NCBI GenBank assembly: GCA_044507695.1
Contig: JBIQJD010000014.1
Coordinates: 1 to 64,000 of the forward strand
DNA length: 64,000 nt
Source: JBIQJD01 sp044507695
GTDB lineage: Bacteria > Bacteroidota > Ignavibacteria > Ignavibacteriales > Ignavibacteriaceae
Reading direction: 5' to 3'
Part shown: positions 54,165-63,399 of the stretch, in pieces
Layout of the letters: each line of letters begins with the position of its first letter
How positions within the stretch are numbered: position 1 is the stretch's first letter
Translations under genes and position numbers: made by a program
The notes under the pieces: generated by a model
Database searches by the model: none
What the model saw: only the letters and a program-made list of their open reading frames with translations
What the model was told of the DNA's origin: nothing

Positions 54165-55523
54165 TTACACCATATTTATAAGTGTTTCAAGCAGTTCGTT
54201 TGCAATCTGGATTAACTTTGCAGATGCATCATAAGTTTTTTGAAACTTGATTACATTAGCCATTTCTTCATCAATTGACACTCCGGAAGTTGAGGCGCGC
54301 TGGTTTTCAAGCTGCTGCACAATCAATTCACTTGATTCGCTGTATTGAAATGATGAAAGAACATCGTTACCAATTATTGAGATAAGGGAAGCATAATTTT
54401 CCGAAAGAGTTGCTCCATTTAAAATTTTATTATCTGATATTTGCGCAATTTTTATTGCAATATTTCCGTTGCCGTCAGTAGAGTCTTCAGAAATAGAAAT
54501 ATATTTCGGATCATTCAGTATCTCTTCAGATATTCTCAATGAACCATCTTTGTAATCTTCAAAAAATTTTATTCCTGTTTTTGGCTGAGCATGAATTGTG
54601 TATCCCTTAACATGTACTGAATTTACTGCATCAACAAGCGAAGACATTATTGAATCAATCTTGGAAAGGTATTCAGGAATATATTTTGAATAGACATCAG
54701 AAATTGCAGCGATCTCACCGCTGTTAAGATTAACAACTGCACCGCCATTATCTGATACCAGGGATAATCTTCCATTTATTTCTGAAATAGAAAATTGAAC
54801 CACGGTTGTTCTATCCGCTGCAAACACACCGCCAACGCTAACAATTGCAGCCTTCTTATCATCAAAAGTGATATTACAATTTACAAGTTTGTTTAGTTCA
54901 TCAAGAACCTGATCACGTTTGTCTAAAAGATCCGCTGCGTTATTACCAATATTTTCAGTTTCAAATATTTGCCTGTTAAGCTGCTGAACCTGGTTTAAAT
55001 AAGTATTTAATTTTTGCACATCAGATTTTAAATCGTTCAGTAAATCACTCTTTGCTAACTTCAAACCTTCATTTACAGATGAAACTTTAGAACTAATTTT
55101 CTGTGCAGCCTGAATCACATTTGATCTTAATATTGTGGAATTTGGAGTAACAGCAAGTTCTTCCCATGAATTAAAGAAAGATGAAATCAAATTGCCGAGA
55201 CCAAGTTCTGACGGTTCGGTAAATAAAGTTTCAATATGTGAAAGAAGCTCAGCCTGTTTACTATATTTTGAAAAGTTTTGATAATTAGTTCTTAATTGTA
55301 CATCGGTAAGATTATCTCTTACACGCTGAATAGCATCAAGTTTGATTCCGGTTCCCCAAACAAAACCTCCTGATATTTCAGGCAATTCAGTAGTGATAAT
55401 GGCACGCTGCCTGGAATATTGCGGGTTAGACGCGTTAGCAACATTGTGAGCTGTAATATCAAGCGCACGCTGATATGATGCCATGCTTCTGCGTGATAAA
55501 TCAAATATCCTGCTGATTCCCAT
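54165..55523 (-). CDS. flgK: Flagellar hook-associated protein FlgK
   Basis: HAP1, 452 residues, joins hook to FlgL. The N-terminal rod/hook signature is SYQRALDITAHNVANASNPQYSRQRAII. Long coiled-coil segments occur at 90-190, and the C-terminus has GVSIDEEMANVIKFQKTYDASAKLIQIANELLETLINMV. It is at the shorter end of the family (E. coli 547), implying a small surface domain. It overlaps the flgN-like gene by one base. Confidence 0.94.
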   Translation of the reverse strand: MGISRIFDLSRRSMASYQRALDITAHNVANASNPQYSRQRAIITTELPEISGGFVWGTGIKLDAIQRVRDNLTDVQLRTNYQNFSKYSKQAELLSHIETLFTEPSELGLGNLISSFFNSWEELAVTPNSTILRSNVIQAAQKISSKVSSVNEGLKLAKSDLLNDLKSDVQKLNTYLNQVQQLNRQIFETENIGNNAADLLDKRDQVLDELNKLVNCNITFDDKKAAIVSVGGVFAADRTTVVQFSISEINGRLSLVSDNGGAVVNLNSGEIAAISDVYSKYIPEYLSKIDSIMSSLVDAVNSVHVKGYTIHAQPKTGIKFFEDYKDGSLRISEEILNDPKYISISEDSTDGNGNIAIKIAQISDNKILNGATLSENYASLISIIGNDVLSSFQYSESSELIVQQLENQRASTSGVSIDEEMANVIKFQKTYDASAKLIQIANELLETLINMV

Positions 55524-55987
55524 TACATCCGCCTGTCCAGTAATACGTTATTCGGTGATGCTGCAGCAGCGCTGATTATTTCTTTAATTAAAAACCTGGC
55601 GTGATTTATAAGAAAATTATTCTGTAGATTTATACCGATGATTTCTTTCACAAGATTTTCTATTCTGTTTTTTAATGTTGATAAAGTTTTTAGTTCGGCA
55701 GATTCTTCTTTAGCTTTTAAAGAAATAAATTCAGTCAATCTTATTTCCTTCATGCCAAGATTTTCATCACAATTGATTTTCTGAAGAATTTCTTTCAGCA
55801 TCATTTGTTCACCCTTAATTTTGCTTAGAAGAATATCTTCTTGTTTCACAGCTTCATCAAGCCCTTCTAATGAATTACCAACCAGTGCTTCCTGCTGATA
55901 TTTAACTATTGGTTTTAACCTGTTGAGAGTTTCAATCTGGTTATTCAGATGATCAATTAATTTTTTATACTTCATTTTCATTCTCAT
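55523..55987 (-). CDS. flgN: FlgN-like export chaperone
   Basis: Helical protein of 154 residues (coiled coils around LIDHLNNQIETLNRLKPIVKYQQEAL and LKNRIENLVKEI). FlgN chaperones FlgK and FlgL; its place directly before flgK is the usual one. The start may be any of three ATG codons at 55975, 55981 and 55987, all inside the end of flgJ. Similarity is mostly by pattern and context. Confidence 0.72.
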   Translation of the reverse strand: MRMKMKYKKLIDHLNNQIETLNRLKPIVKYQQEALVGNSLEGLDEAVKQEDILLSKIKGEQMMLKEILQKINCDENLGMKEIRLTEFISLKAKEESAELKTLSTLKNRIENLVKEIIGINLQNNFLINHARFLIKEIISAAAASPNNVLLDRRM

Positions 55988-56765
55988 TCAGATGGTTGAT
56001 ATAACTCATCACTCTTGATATATAATTTTTTGTTTCCTCAAACGGAGGAACGCCATTAAACTTCTCAACACTTCCCGGACCTGCATTATACCCTGCCAGT
56101 GCAAGCTCCAGGTTACCATTATATAATCGAAGCAACTGTGATAAATATTTAGTTCCGCCGAGAATATTTTCACGCGGGTTCCAGATATTCCTCACGCCCA
56201 TCTCGTCAGCCGTTGTATCTAAAAGCTGCATTAACCCTTTTGCATCAGCATGTGAGCGCGCTTTTTCATTAGCTGCTGATTCAGTTAGAATAACCGATCT
56301 GATTATATTCTTGCTTATTCCAAATTTTTCAGATGCTTCTTCAATATATGGTTCATATTTCTTCAGCCTGTTAATTGAGTTTTTCCCCGGCTGGATAGAA
56401 CGAAGCCCTTCATTATGAGTTTTAATTCTAAAATTTACCGGAGAAGTTTTTTCAATCTCTTCCGGCAGAGATTTTCCTGTCATCTTCTTAAAGATCATCT
56501 CTGCTATTCCAAGTCCTTTTCCCTGAGACATTTTAGAAGCAATTTCATTCATAAAGATCATATCGAAATAATCACCGCCAAAATTACTTTCACCGAATAA
56601 GCCTTCCTTATTTGTCTTCATCTCTTTGAGCATTAGAGAAGTGAGCAGACTCTCAAAATCCTTTGCAGCTTTTGCAATTTTCGCTTCATCATTTTTATCC
56701 GCTGCACTTTTAACTTCAGGTGTGTGGTTAAAATGTTTTAACCCATTTGTAATTTTTAATTCCAT
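55965..56765 (-). CDS. flgJ: FlgJ rod-binding protein with SLT lytic transglycosylase domain
   Basis: Periplasmic rod-assembly protein of 266 residues. Residues about 25-95 are the FlgJ rod-binding domain (AAKDFESLLTSLMLKEMKTNKEG, YFDMIFMNEIASKMSQGKGLGIAEMI). Residues about 135-260 are a GH23 transglycosylase: catalytic Glu in SVILTESAAN, GLMQLLDTTADEMGV and LALAGYNAGPGSVEKFNG. This domain bores the peptidoglycan for the rod. In gammaproteobacterial FlgJ the second domain is instead a glucosaminidase (GH73), so the fusion is a different solution. No signal peptide, consistent with export by the flagellar apparatus. Confidence 0.9.
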   Translation of the reverse strand: MELKITNGLKHFNHTPEVKSAADKNDEAKIAKAAKDFESLLTSLMLKEMKTNKEGLFGESNFGGDYFDMIFMNEIASKMSQGKGLGIAEMIFKKMTGKSLPEEIEKTSPVNFRIKTHNEGLRSIQPGKNSINRLKKYEPYIEEASEKFGISKNIIRSVILTESAANEKARSHADAKGLMQLLDTTADEMGVRNIWNPRENILGGTKYLSQLLRLYNGNLELALAGYNAGPGSVEKFNGVPPFEETKNYISRVMSYINHLNENENEV

Positions 56766-56768
56766 AAT

Positions 56769-57860
56769 TCAAATGATAATTACTTCAGCAATCAAAGCAC
56801 CGGCTTCTTTTAACGCCTGGAAGATGGCAATTATATCTTTGGGAGTTACTCTTAGTGAGTTTAATGCAGATGCAACTTCCTGTACGTTTGAAGCGCCTTC
56901 AATTGCAATTGCATTTGTAGAATCCTGCTCAGCATAAGGAACATAATTGTTAAGCACCTGCGTTGTACCGTTTGAGAATGCTCCGGGCTGAGAGATTATA
57001 GGATAATTTCTTATAGTAATATTTAAACTGCCGTGAGAAATTGTTACAGGCAGAATTTTCACATTGCTGCCGGCTACTACAGTTCCGGTACGTTCATTTA
57101 AGACAACCTTGGCAATTACATCAGGTGAAACAGGAATATTTTCTACTTCGGATAAAAAACCAATTAAATTATTTCTGCGGTCAGCCGGTACTTTAATTAT
57201 CACTTCCGCGGGATCAACAGCTGAAGCGGTTCCATTAAAATTTTCATTAATTGCATTAACTATACTTGTTGCAGTTGATAGATCGGGATCTCTCAAATAA
57301 AGTTTTACTTCATCAGTTTGGGTAAGTGAATTATTTTTCAGTTCAACCTGAAGTGTACCGCCTCTCGGAACTCTGCCAGCAAGTGAATGATTTCTTGCAA
57401 CACGGCTGCCGGTTGGAGTTGAAACATTATAACCGCCAACAGAAACCGGCCCCTGGGCAAAACCATATACTTCACCATTAATAGTTGAAAGAGGTGTCAT
57501 CAATAATGTTCCGCCTTGTATTCCTGTTGCATCACCAATTGATGAAACATTTACATCAAATGTAGCACCGGGTTTTAAATATGAATTAATTGATGCAGTA
57601 ACCATAACTGCGGCAACATTTCTTGTGCGCAAATCCGTTTCGGGCACAGTTATACCAAAACGTTTCAACATACTTGTAACTGATTGAACAGTGAAAGAAC
57701 TACGGTGTGAATCACCAGTCCCCGCAATTCCAACAACCAGACCATAACCAATTATTTGTTCAGAACTGCTGCCGGTGATGTAGGCAATATCCTTTATTCT
57801 TTGCGGAAAAATTTCAGCATGAATCAGCATTAATAAAATAATGATCATGAATTTTTTCAT
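56769..57860 (-). CDS. flgI: Flagellar P-ring protein FlgI
   Basis: Periplasmic ring around the rod in the peptidoglycan layer. The 363 residues start with a signal peptide (to about residue 19), then RIKDIAYITGSSSEQIIGYGLVVGIAGTGD and the highly conserved NVAAVMVTASINSYLKPGATFDVNVSSIGDATGIQGGTLL region, ending LNSLRVTPKDIIAIFQALKEAGAL. All match FlgI along its length. Located between flgH and flgJ. Confidence 0.96.
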   Translation of the reverse strand: MKKFMIIILLMLIHAEIFPQRIKDIAYITGSSSEQIIGYGLVVGIAGTGDSHRSSFTVQSVTSMLKRFGITVPETDLRTRNVAAVMVTASINSYLKPGATFDVNVSSIGDATGIQGGTLLMTPLSTINGEVYGFAQGPVSVGGYNVSTPTGSRVARNHSLAGRVPRGGTLQVELKNNSLTQTDEVKLYLRDPDLSTATSIVNAINENFNGTASAVDPAEVIIKVPADRRNNLIGFLSEVENIPVSPDVIAKVVLNERTGTVVAGSNVKILPVTISHGSLNITIRNYPIISQPGAFSNGTTQVLNNYVPYAEQDSTNAIAIEGASNVQEVASALNSLRVTPKDIIAIFQALKEAGALIAEVIII

Positions 57861-57868
57861 TTCGATCT

Positions 57869-58444
57869 CTAAAATATCCAGTGAAATAATTTTGTCAGCC
57901 AGCCCGGGCTTTGTGAATTGTTTATCAAACCGTTTCCTTCAATACTAATTTCTGCTTCTGAAATATTATACGAATAGACTGAATTATCCGAAGCAATATC
58001 TGAAGTTCTTACAATGCCTTTAATAAGGATTGTTTGTTCTTCACCGTTTATAATAGTTTTTTTTGTGCCTTTTAGCAGAAGATTTCCATTTTGCAGAACC
58101 GAATCAATCGTTGCACTGATCTTTGTTCTTATCATTCCGGTTGTGCGGGTTGCGCCTGCTCCATTAAATTCATTGTTTGTGCCAAGTGAAGCAGAAGCAT
58201 CCGGCAGTGAATGCTTATCAATCTTACCCGTGAAATTTAATCCGATATCACTGCTTCTTCCGGCTGTTGTTTCGGCATTATTTGAAGCTTGTGAAGATTC
58301 AATAACAATAACTGTAACTGCATCACCAACTTTGTTTGCTTTTAAATCTGAGAACAATGAGTTAAATGAATTCTTCCGCATATCCTGGCAAAAGCTAATT
58401 GTGCAGAATAGTAAAACAAGGTAAAATATTTTTTTGATTATCAT
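57869..58444 (-). CDS. flgH: Flagellar L-ring protein FlgH
   Basis: Outer-membrane ring subunit. Signal-peptide-like N-terminus (MIIKKIFYLVLLFCTISFCQD); a Cys at about residue 19 might be lipidated, but the preceding residues do not form a classic lipobox. Conserved core: NSLFSDLKANKVGDAVTVIVIESSQASNNAETTAGR, INGEEQTILIKGIVRTSDIASDNSV and a C-terminal LFHWIF. At 191 residues it is shorter than the enterobacterial protein (about 232). Its presence shows a Gram-negative envelope. Confidence 0.94.
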   Translation of the reverse strand: MIIKKIFYLVLLFCTISFCQDMRKNSFNSLFSDLKANKVGDAVTVIVIESSQASNNAETTAGRSSDIGLNFTGKIDKHSLPDASASLGTNNEFNGAGATRTTGMIRTKISATIDSVLQNGNLLLKGTKKTIINGEEQTILIKGIVRTSDIASDNSVYSYNISEAEISIEGNGLINNSQSPGWLTKLFHWIF

Positions 58445-58465
58445 TTTAATTCCATTGCTTAAGTA

Positions 58466-59110
58466 TTATTCAATTATGCTTACATTAAGGGAATCAAGCA
58501 CACGGGCTTTGAATAATTTATTATCTTCTGTAATAATTCTAATATAATCATCTATAGCACCATCCTGCCTTGCATAAGCCGGGAACGAGATAGTTGTGCT
58601 TTTTGTGTATAAGTTTGCGGTTACTCTTTCTCCGGCAGTAACAACTGGGGTTTTCTGCAAATCTTCTTTAAATAAAATTGCTCCCCTGCTAATTCTGAAT
58701 TTTGCCGAACAATTTTTTATTTCATTAAAAGAAACAATTGGCGTTTTATTAAGATCATTAACCTGAATTCTTCTTTGAATAAAATTTTCTTCACTTAATC
58801 TGCTGTTTCTTTCAATATCTTGTTTAGCTGTTAAAACATTTTTAAAGAGATGAAGTTTAATTGATAAATATCTTTTAGAAATTTTACCATCATTAAATTT
58901 GATTTCAGCAGGAATTGTTATAATTGATTTCGTTTCATCGATTTCTTCTGTAAGAAATTTTATGGAAGCAGCATTTTCAGGGATATTTAAGAATTCAATT
59001 TTAATTTCATCGTAGCCCTTAAGTTTTTCATTGAAGAATGCTTCAGCCTGCTGATGAACAGAAGGATTATTAATCATTAAAAATATTATTGATACAAAAA
59101 GTGAAAACAT
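58466..59110 (-). CDS. flgA: Flagellar P-ring assembly chaperone FlgA
   Basis: Periplasmic chaperone for FlgI. The 214 residues begin with a signal peptide (to about residue 15). The C-terminal SAF-like domain has KQDIERNSRLSEENFIQRRIQVNDL, ISRGAILFKEDLQKTPVVTAGERVTA and a final FKARVLDSLNVSIIE, typical of FlgA. It lies directly between flgG and flgH. Confidence 0.88.
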   Translation of the reverse strand: MFSLFVSIIFLMINNPSVHQQAEAFFNEKLKGYDEIKIEFLNIPENAASIKFLTEEIDETKSIITIPAEIKFNDGKISKRYLSIKLHLFKNVLTAKQDIERNSRLSEENFIQRRIQVNDLNKTPIVSFNEIKNCSAKFRISRGAILFKEDLQKTPVVTAGERVTANLYTKSTTISFPAYARQDGAIDDYIRIITEDNKLFKARVLDSLNVSIIE

Positions 59111-59111
59111 T

Positions 59112-59906
59112 TTATTGTCTAAGGTTATTTGCCATTGTCATCATTTCTTCAACCGTTTTTACAGTTTTAGAATTTATTTCATAAGCACGCTGTGCTGTTA
59201 TCATTGCAATCATCTCTTCAACAATATCAACATTTGAAGATTCAAGATACCCCTGATGGACTTCTCCAAATCCTTCACTGCCCGGAGCTCCAATTAACGG
59301 CTGACCTGATGATTCTGTCTCCGCATAAAGATTATCACCAAGTGCTTTCAGTCCTGCAGGATTCATAAATTTTACTAACTCAATATTTCCTAAAATTATT
59401 TTGCTGCCTCCAACCTGCTCTGATTCAACAACTCCATCTCTGCTTATTGAAATACTTAAAGTATTTTCATCAATGCTTATTTCCGGATCAAGTAAATGGC
59501 CGTTTGATGTAACAAATCTTCCTTCAGAATTAATTTTAAATGATCCATCACGCGTATAAACATAGCTTCCATCTGCTTTTCTTATCTGAAAAAATCCTTC
59601 TCCCTGTATTGCAAGATCAAGCTGATTATTTGTTGCAACAATATCGCCCTGTAAAAATATTTTACTTGCGGAGCCTGGCTTAACACCATTGCCAACCTGA
59701 ATTGTTAATGATGAATCCTCAATTCCCGGCTGCTGGGTTGAAACCGGATTAACAAGTTCATCCTGGTACATCAGGTCCTGAAATTCAGCTTTATTTTTTT
59801 TGAATGCTGTTGTATTTGCGTTAGCAATATTATTGGAAATGATTTCAACATTTATCTGCTGTGCATTCAAACCCGAAGCTGCCGTTCTAAGTGCTCTTGT
59901 AGACAT
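59112..59906 (-). CDS. flgG: Flagellar distal rod protein FlgG
   Basis: The 264 residues match the size of FlgG. N-terminal rod signature RALRTAASGLNAQQINVEIISNNIANANTTAFKKNKAEFQDL, middle LDLAIQGEGFFQIRKADGSYVYTRDGSFKIN, and C-terminal QGYLESSNVDIVEEMIAMITAQRAYEINSKTVKTVEEMM. No signal peptide, as expected for flagellar export. Adjacent to flgF. Confidence 0.96.
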   Translation of the reverse strand: MSTRALRTAASGLNAQQINVEIISNNIANANTTAFKKNKAEFQDLMYQDELVNPVSTQQPGIEDSSLTIQVGNGVKPGSASKIFLQGDIVATNNQLDLAIQGEGFFQIRKADGSYVYTRDGSFKINSEGRFVTSNGHLLDPEISIDENTLSISISRDGVVESEQVGGSKIILGNIELVKFMNPAGLKALGDNLYAETESSGQPLIGAPGSEGFGEVHQGYLESSNVDIVEEMIAMITAQRAYEINSKTVKTVEEMMTMANNLRQ

Positions 59907-59917
59907 GATTAACTCCT

Positions 59918-60619
59918 TTATACTTTTCCGATTTCATTTGCCTGGCCGAGTGATTGATCAAGATATTTCATCACTTTATGTGCTGATTCAAATTCATTGT
60001 TCATCATTATCATTGATTCCATTTCAATTACCGGATTAACATTTGATTCTTCTAAATATCCCTGATGAATTTCAAATTCATTTTCATTTAATTCTGTTAC
60101 ATCATCACAAAGAAAATTTAATCCTGATGTGCGGAGCATATTTTCAACAGAATTGAGCTTAACTATTTTTAATGAATCAATAACAGCATCATCAATTTTA
60201 ATTTCACCGCTGCTGTTAATCTGAATCTGAGATTTTCCCTGCACCAAATAATCCTGGATGTTTATTTCACCTGATTTTCCTATCACCTTAAAACCCTGGT
60301 CATTAACAATATAACCCTCACTTGAAATCTTAAATTTTCCGCTGCGTGTATATTCTTCTCCCTCATCACTTCGCAGTACAAAGTAACCTTCCCCGCTTAT
60401 TGCTGCATCAAGTTGATTACCGGTTGAGACAAGTTCACCCTGACTAAAATCCGTATATTGTTTAATTAAAACTTCACCGGTATTAAGCAGAACTTCTGAA
60501 AAAGGCAATTGCCGTTTGTATCCAGTAGTGTTAATATTTGCCAGATTTCCAGCAACAGACTCAATATTTTTTGATCGTGTATCGAGCGATCTTGAACCGT
60601 AATAGAGTCCTTCAATCAT
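59918..60619 (-). CDS. flgF: Flagellar basal-body rod protein FlgF
   Basis: Proximal rod protein of 233 residues. N-terminus MIEGLYYGSRSLDTRSKNIESVAGNLANINTTGYKRQLPF, middle GNQLDAAISGEGYFVLRSDEGEEYTRSGKFKI, C-terminus QGYLEESNVNPVIEMESMIMMNNEFESAHKVM. FlgF rather than FlgG by shorter length and by its place before flgG. Start overlaps the stop of the preceding gene (ATGA). Confidence 0.9.
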   Translation of the reverse strand: MIEGLYYGSRSLDTRSKNIESVAGNLANINTTGYKRQLPFSEVLLNTGEVLIKQYTDFSQGELVSTGNQLDAAISGEGYFVLRSDEGEEYTRSGKFKISSEGYIVNDQGFKVIGKSGEINIQDYLVQGKSQIQINSSGEIKIDDAVIDSLKIVKLNSVENMLRTSGLNFLCDDVTELNENEFEIHQGYLEESNVNPVIEMESMIMMNNEFESAHKVMKYLDQSLGQANEIGKV

Positions 60620-61248
60620 AATGACTCCTGTTTTGATAATGAAGAGAGATGATACGATTTAATTTTAGCTGCAAGCATTAACTCCCCTTTACCAAGCTTC
60701 AGATTTTTAGCTTTACCGGAAATACCGGTTTCTTTCATTCTGATTATTTCCGGAGAATCGGATAAACTTTCTCTCACCTGTCTTAATTTTTTGTTATGAA
60801 TAGTGATTGGCTGTTCATTTCTGAGTAGAGAAATAGATTTTTTTAACCCTCCCAAAGAATGAAGCTTCAGGAAATTTATTATTTTTTTTCTCAGGAACAG
60901 AAATGCAATTAACACGGAAAGAATCAAAATTATTCCGCTGTTAAGATATTCTGATTTAGTAAGTGAAAGCGGAATTTCATTTTCTGCTTCTTCATTTTTT
61001 TTGTTTTTCTCCGCCTTAAATTTTCTAACAGGCTGCCAGTTAAAACTTGATTTTATTAAGCTTGTTTGTGCTGATTCAAACTGTGCTTTTACAAGATCAT
61101 GAAGATTAATGATTGAGCTGAAAGATGAATCCTGCGCAGAAAGAATTACAGGCTCTGCTGGTTTTGCCTTATCATCTTTCATTAACTCCGCTGCAGATGC
61201 ATCAATCTTGACTAGTAAAAAAAACAAAAATGCAAAAACTACTTTCAT
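60616..61248 (-). CDS. Unknown membrane protein at the head of the rod genes
   Basis: Protein of 210 residues with no recognised family. Residues 1-20 are a signal peptide (MKVVFAFLFFLLVKIDASAA), residues about 20-100 polar and extracytoplasmic, residues about 102-122 a membrane helix (SGIILILSVLIAFLFLRKK), and residues 123-210 a basic cytoplasmic tail (GKAKNLKLGKGELMLAAKIKSY). The topology (signal, short periplasmic part, helix, basic tail) resembles FliO, but no sequence support is visible. Coupled to flgF and to the pseudo-kinase gene by 4-base overlaps. Confidence 0.6.
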   Translation of the reverse strand: MKVVFAFLFFLLVKIDASAAELMKDDKAKPAEPVILSAQDSSFSSIINLHDLVKAQFESAQTSLIKSSFNWQPVRKFKAEKNKKNEEAENEIPLSLTKSEYLNSGIILILSVLIAFLFLRKKIINFLKLHSLGGLKKSISLLRNEQPITIHNKKLRQVRESLSDSPEIIRMKETGISGKAKNLKLGKGELMLAAKIKSYHLSSLSKQESL

Positions 61249-62519
61249 GATCTGATCTTTCTTTTTAATGGAAAGAATATTTCAATTCTTGATCCGAGTT
61301 TTAATTCGGAGCTTGTTTTCATTTTTCCTTCATGTTTTGCAACCAGTTGGTTAACAATAGTAAAAGTTGGATCAACAGTTGGCGGATTTTTAAGTAAAGG
61401 AATAAATTCAGTGCTCATCAATGTGAATTTTACACAATCTTTTACAAAGCGTGTTTGAATTATTATTCCACCCTGTCTGGTTAAATCTTCTGTAATTATG
61501 TTAACAAGATTTATAAACAGCTGATTTACTAAATGAGGATGACTCAGAATTGATGGAAGATCCTTTTCAAGATCAAGTATGCACTCAATTTGTTTTTTCT
61601 CAAGCGAAGATGACGCAATTGAATAGTAGTTAGTTATCAGAGAATTAATTTCACACGGTATTATTTTTATTTTGGAATCTGTTCTGTCAACAAATCTTCT
61701 TAACCTTGCGGAACTTGATTCTATTTTTCTTACCTGCTGTTTAATTCCTTCAACAATTTCATTATTATTATCAGCCGGATGAAGTAAATCAAGGCTGCTG
61801 TAAATAACCTGCAGCGGTTCAAGTATTTCCTCAACAACGCCGCCGGCAAGTTCACCAACTGCGCTTAGCCTGTAATCATTTATTAATTTAGATTGGTACG
61901 ATTGTAAAGTATTAAAGGCAGATTTCTTTTCTTCATCTTTAATAAGAATATTAATCTTTTGAAATGCAAATCCCGCAATTAATTCTGTAAATTTCACAAC
62001 ATCATCTTCAAGATCAATATTGTAATTGTGGAGTATAGAAAATATTCCTTTCCGTTCAGTTCCTTCAAATAAAGGAAAAATCAGATACCTTTTTCCATTA
62101 GTGCTTAGGAAAGATGATTTATAAACCGGAATTATCTTGGGAGACTGAGTATCAAATGCCCAGTCAATTATTCCTTCTTTGTAGGCATTATTAACGAATG
62201 TGTTTGATTCAAATGCAAATGATTTTCCCGGTGCTTTTAGAATTGTGCCGGTTGAATCAAGAAGAAAAAATTCTGCTTCACTGAAAGTTATTTCTTTCCG
62301 AATCTGTTCTGATAATAATTTTTTAGCTGCATCAATTGAAGCTGCTTTATTCAAATCAGAATAAAACTTGAGTGCGTTTTGCAAAAGATTTTTACTCTGC
62401 AGCTGCAAATCAGTATCTTCAAACAGCGTTTTGTTTGTGCTCTCATCAACCTTACTCAGCAAAGGAAGAGAAGCATAAAACGAATCATACTTTATATCTG
62501 GTGATTTAATTACCTTCAA
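61245..62519 (-). CDS. GAF-like degenerate histidine kinase (pseudo-kinase)
   Basis: Protein of 424 residues. Residues about 45-205 look like a GAF sensor domain (EITFSEAEFFLLDSTGTIL, GKRYLIFPLFEGTERKGIFSI). The dimerisation helix reads LSAVGELAGGVVEEILEPLQVIYSSLD, where a kinase would have VAHEINNPL: the phospho-His is Glu. In the ATPase-like part an N-box remnant remains (LFINLVNII), but the DxGxG box is replaced by MSTEFIPLL and the GxGLGL box by DPTFTIVNQLV. It should bind partners without kinase activity. Coupled by 4-base overlaps to neighbours on both sides. Confidence 0.82.
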   Translation of the reverse strand: MKVIKSPDIKYDSFYASLPLLSKVDESTNKTLFEDTDLQLQSKNLLQNALKFYSDLNKAASIDAAKKLLSEQIRKEITFSEAEFFLLDSTGTILKAPGKSFAFESNTFVNNAYKEGIIDWAFDTQSPKIIPVYKSSFLSTNGKRYLIFPLFEGTERKGIFSILHNYNIDLEDDVVKFTELIAGFAFQKINILIKDEEKKSAFNTLQSYQSKLINDYRLSAVGELAGGVVEEILEPLQVIYSSLDLLHPADNNNEIVEGIKQQVRKIESSSARLRRFVDRTDSKIKIIPCEINSLITNYYSIASSSLEKKQIECILDLEKDLPSILSHPHLVNQLFINLVNIITEDLTRQGGIIIQTRFVKDCVKFTLMSTEFIPLLKNPPTVDPTFTIVNQLVAKHEGKMKTSSELKLGSRIEIFFPLKRKIRS

Positions 62520-63391
62520 TGTAAATACCTTACTGATTCTTCCTGGAGTGTAAATATTTGCCGGTAACTCTCAACGAACTCTTCAAAATTTGAACTGATG
62601 CCAAGAATCTCTTTTGCATCTTCACTCAACCTGATATTTCTATCCCAATAAAGATCACCAATCATAAGTTTATTTGTCATGTAATCTGCAATGTGTACAA
62701 TTGAAGCCAGAACAAGATTGGACATTGCGCGTTCAGGTTTGTGATGATTCAGAATTGCATCACAAATATTTATCGGAAAGTTCCATCTCTCCGAAAGAAA
62801 ATTTCCAATTTCTTCATGCGGCATTCCAAGAATTGATGTTTCAGCTGCAGTGCAGTCTTCACCATTTTCAATCTGATCTGCACAAAGAACAAAACTTGAA
62901 TGAAAGTAACGGTGCATTATTGATATGCCGATATCATGAAGAAAACCTGAAATAAAAGCTTCTCCGGTTGAGGCATAATTAAAATCTTCAGCAAGTTTTC
63001 TTGCAGCAGTCCCGGTAAGAAATGAATGAAGCCAGAATTTTTTAAAGTCCAGGTATTTATCAGTTTTATTTCTGAAAGATTCAACCATTGATAAAACTGA
63101 AATTATATTTCTGATCTCGCCAAAGCCAAGCACAAGTATAGCAAAATCTATTGATGTTACTTTACGCTGAAGCCCGAACAATGGTGAGTTAGCAATTGAT
63201 AAGATTTTTATTATGAGGCTTTGATCTTTTGAAACTGCTTTTGAAATCTCGGGAATTGTGGTTGCCGGGTTATCAAGCATTTTTAAAACTTCAGCCATTA
63301 CTTTTGGTATTGGCGGAAGATTATAAATGTTCATCAGAACAAGTTCTGTCTTTTCTCTTTTTTGCTGAAGATCTGATATTGATGCTATCAT
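62516..63391 (-). CDS. HDOD domain protein
   Basis: Protein of 291 residues made of one HDOD domain, an HD-like helical fold usually without phosphodiesterase activity and linked to signalling. Conserved parts: LPPIPKVMAEVLKMLDNPATTIPEISKAVSKDQSLIIKILSIANSPLFGL, GFGEIRNIISVLSMVESF, GFLHDIGISIMHRYF and AILNHHKPERA. Partner of the pseudo-kinase by 4-base gene overlap. It lies 8 bases after a close paralogue. Confidence 0.92.
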   Translation of the reverse strand: MIASISDLQQKREKTELVLMNIYNLPPIPKVMAEVLKMLDNPATTIPEISKAVSKDQSLIIKILSIANSPLFGLQRKVTSIDFAILVLGFGEIRNIISVLSMVESFRNKTDKYLDFKKFWLHSFLTGTAARKLAEDFNYASTGEAFISGFLHDIGISIMHRYFHSSFVLCADQIENGEDCTAAETSILGMPHEEIGNFLSERWNFPINICDAILNHHKPERAMSNLVLASIVHIADYMTNKLMIGDLYWDRNIRLSEDAKEILGISSNFEEFVESYRQIFTLQEESVRYLH

Positions 63392-63399
63392 AATATTTT

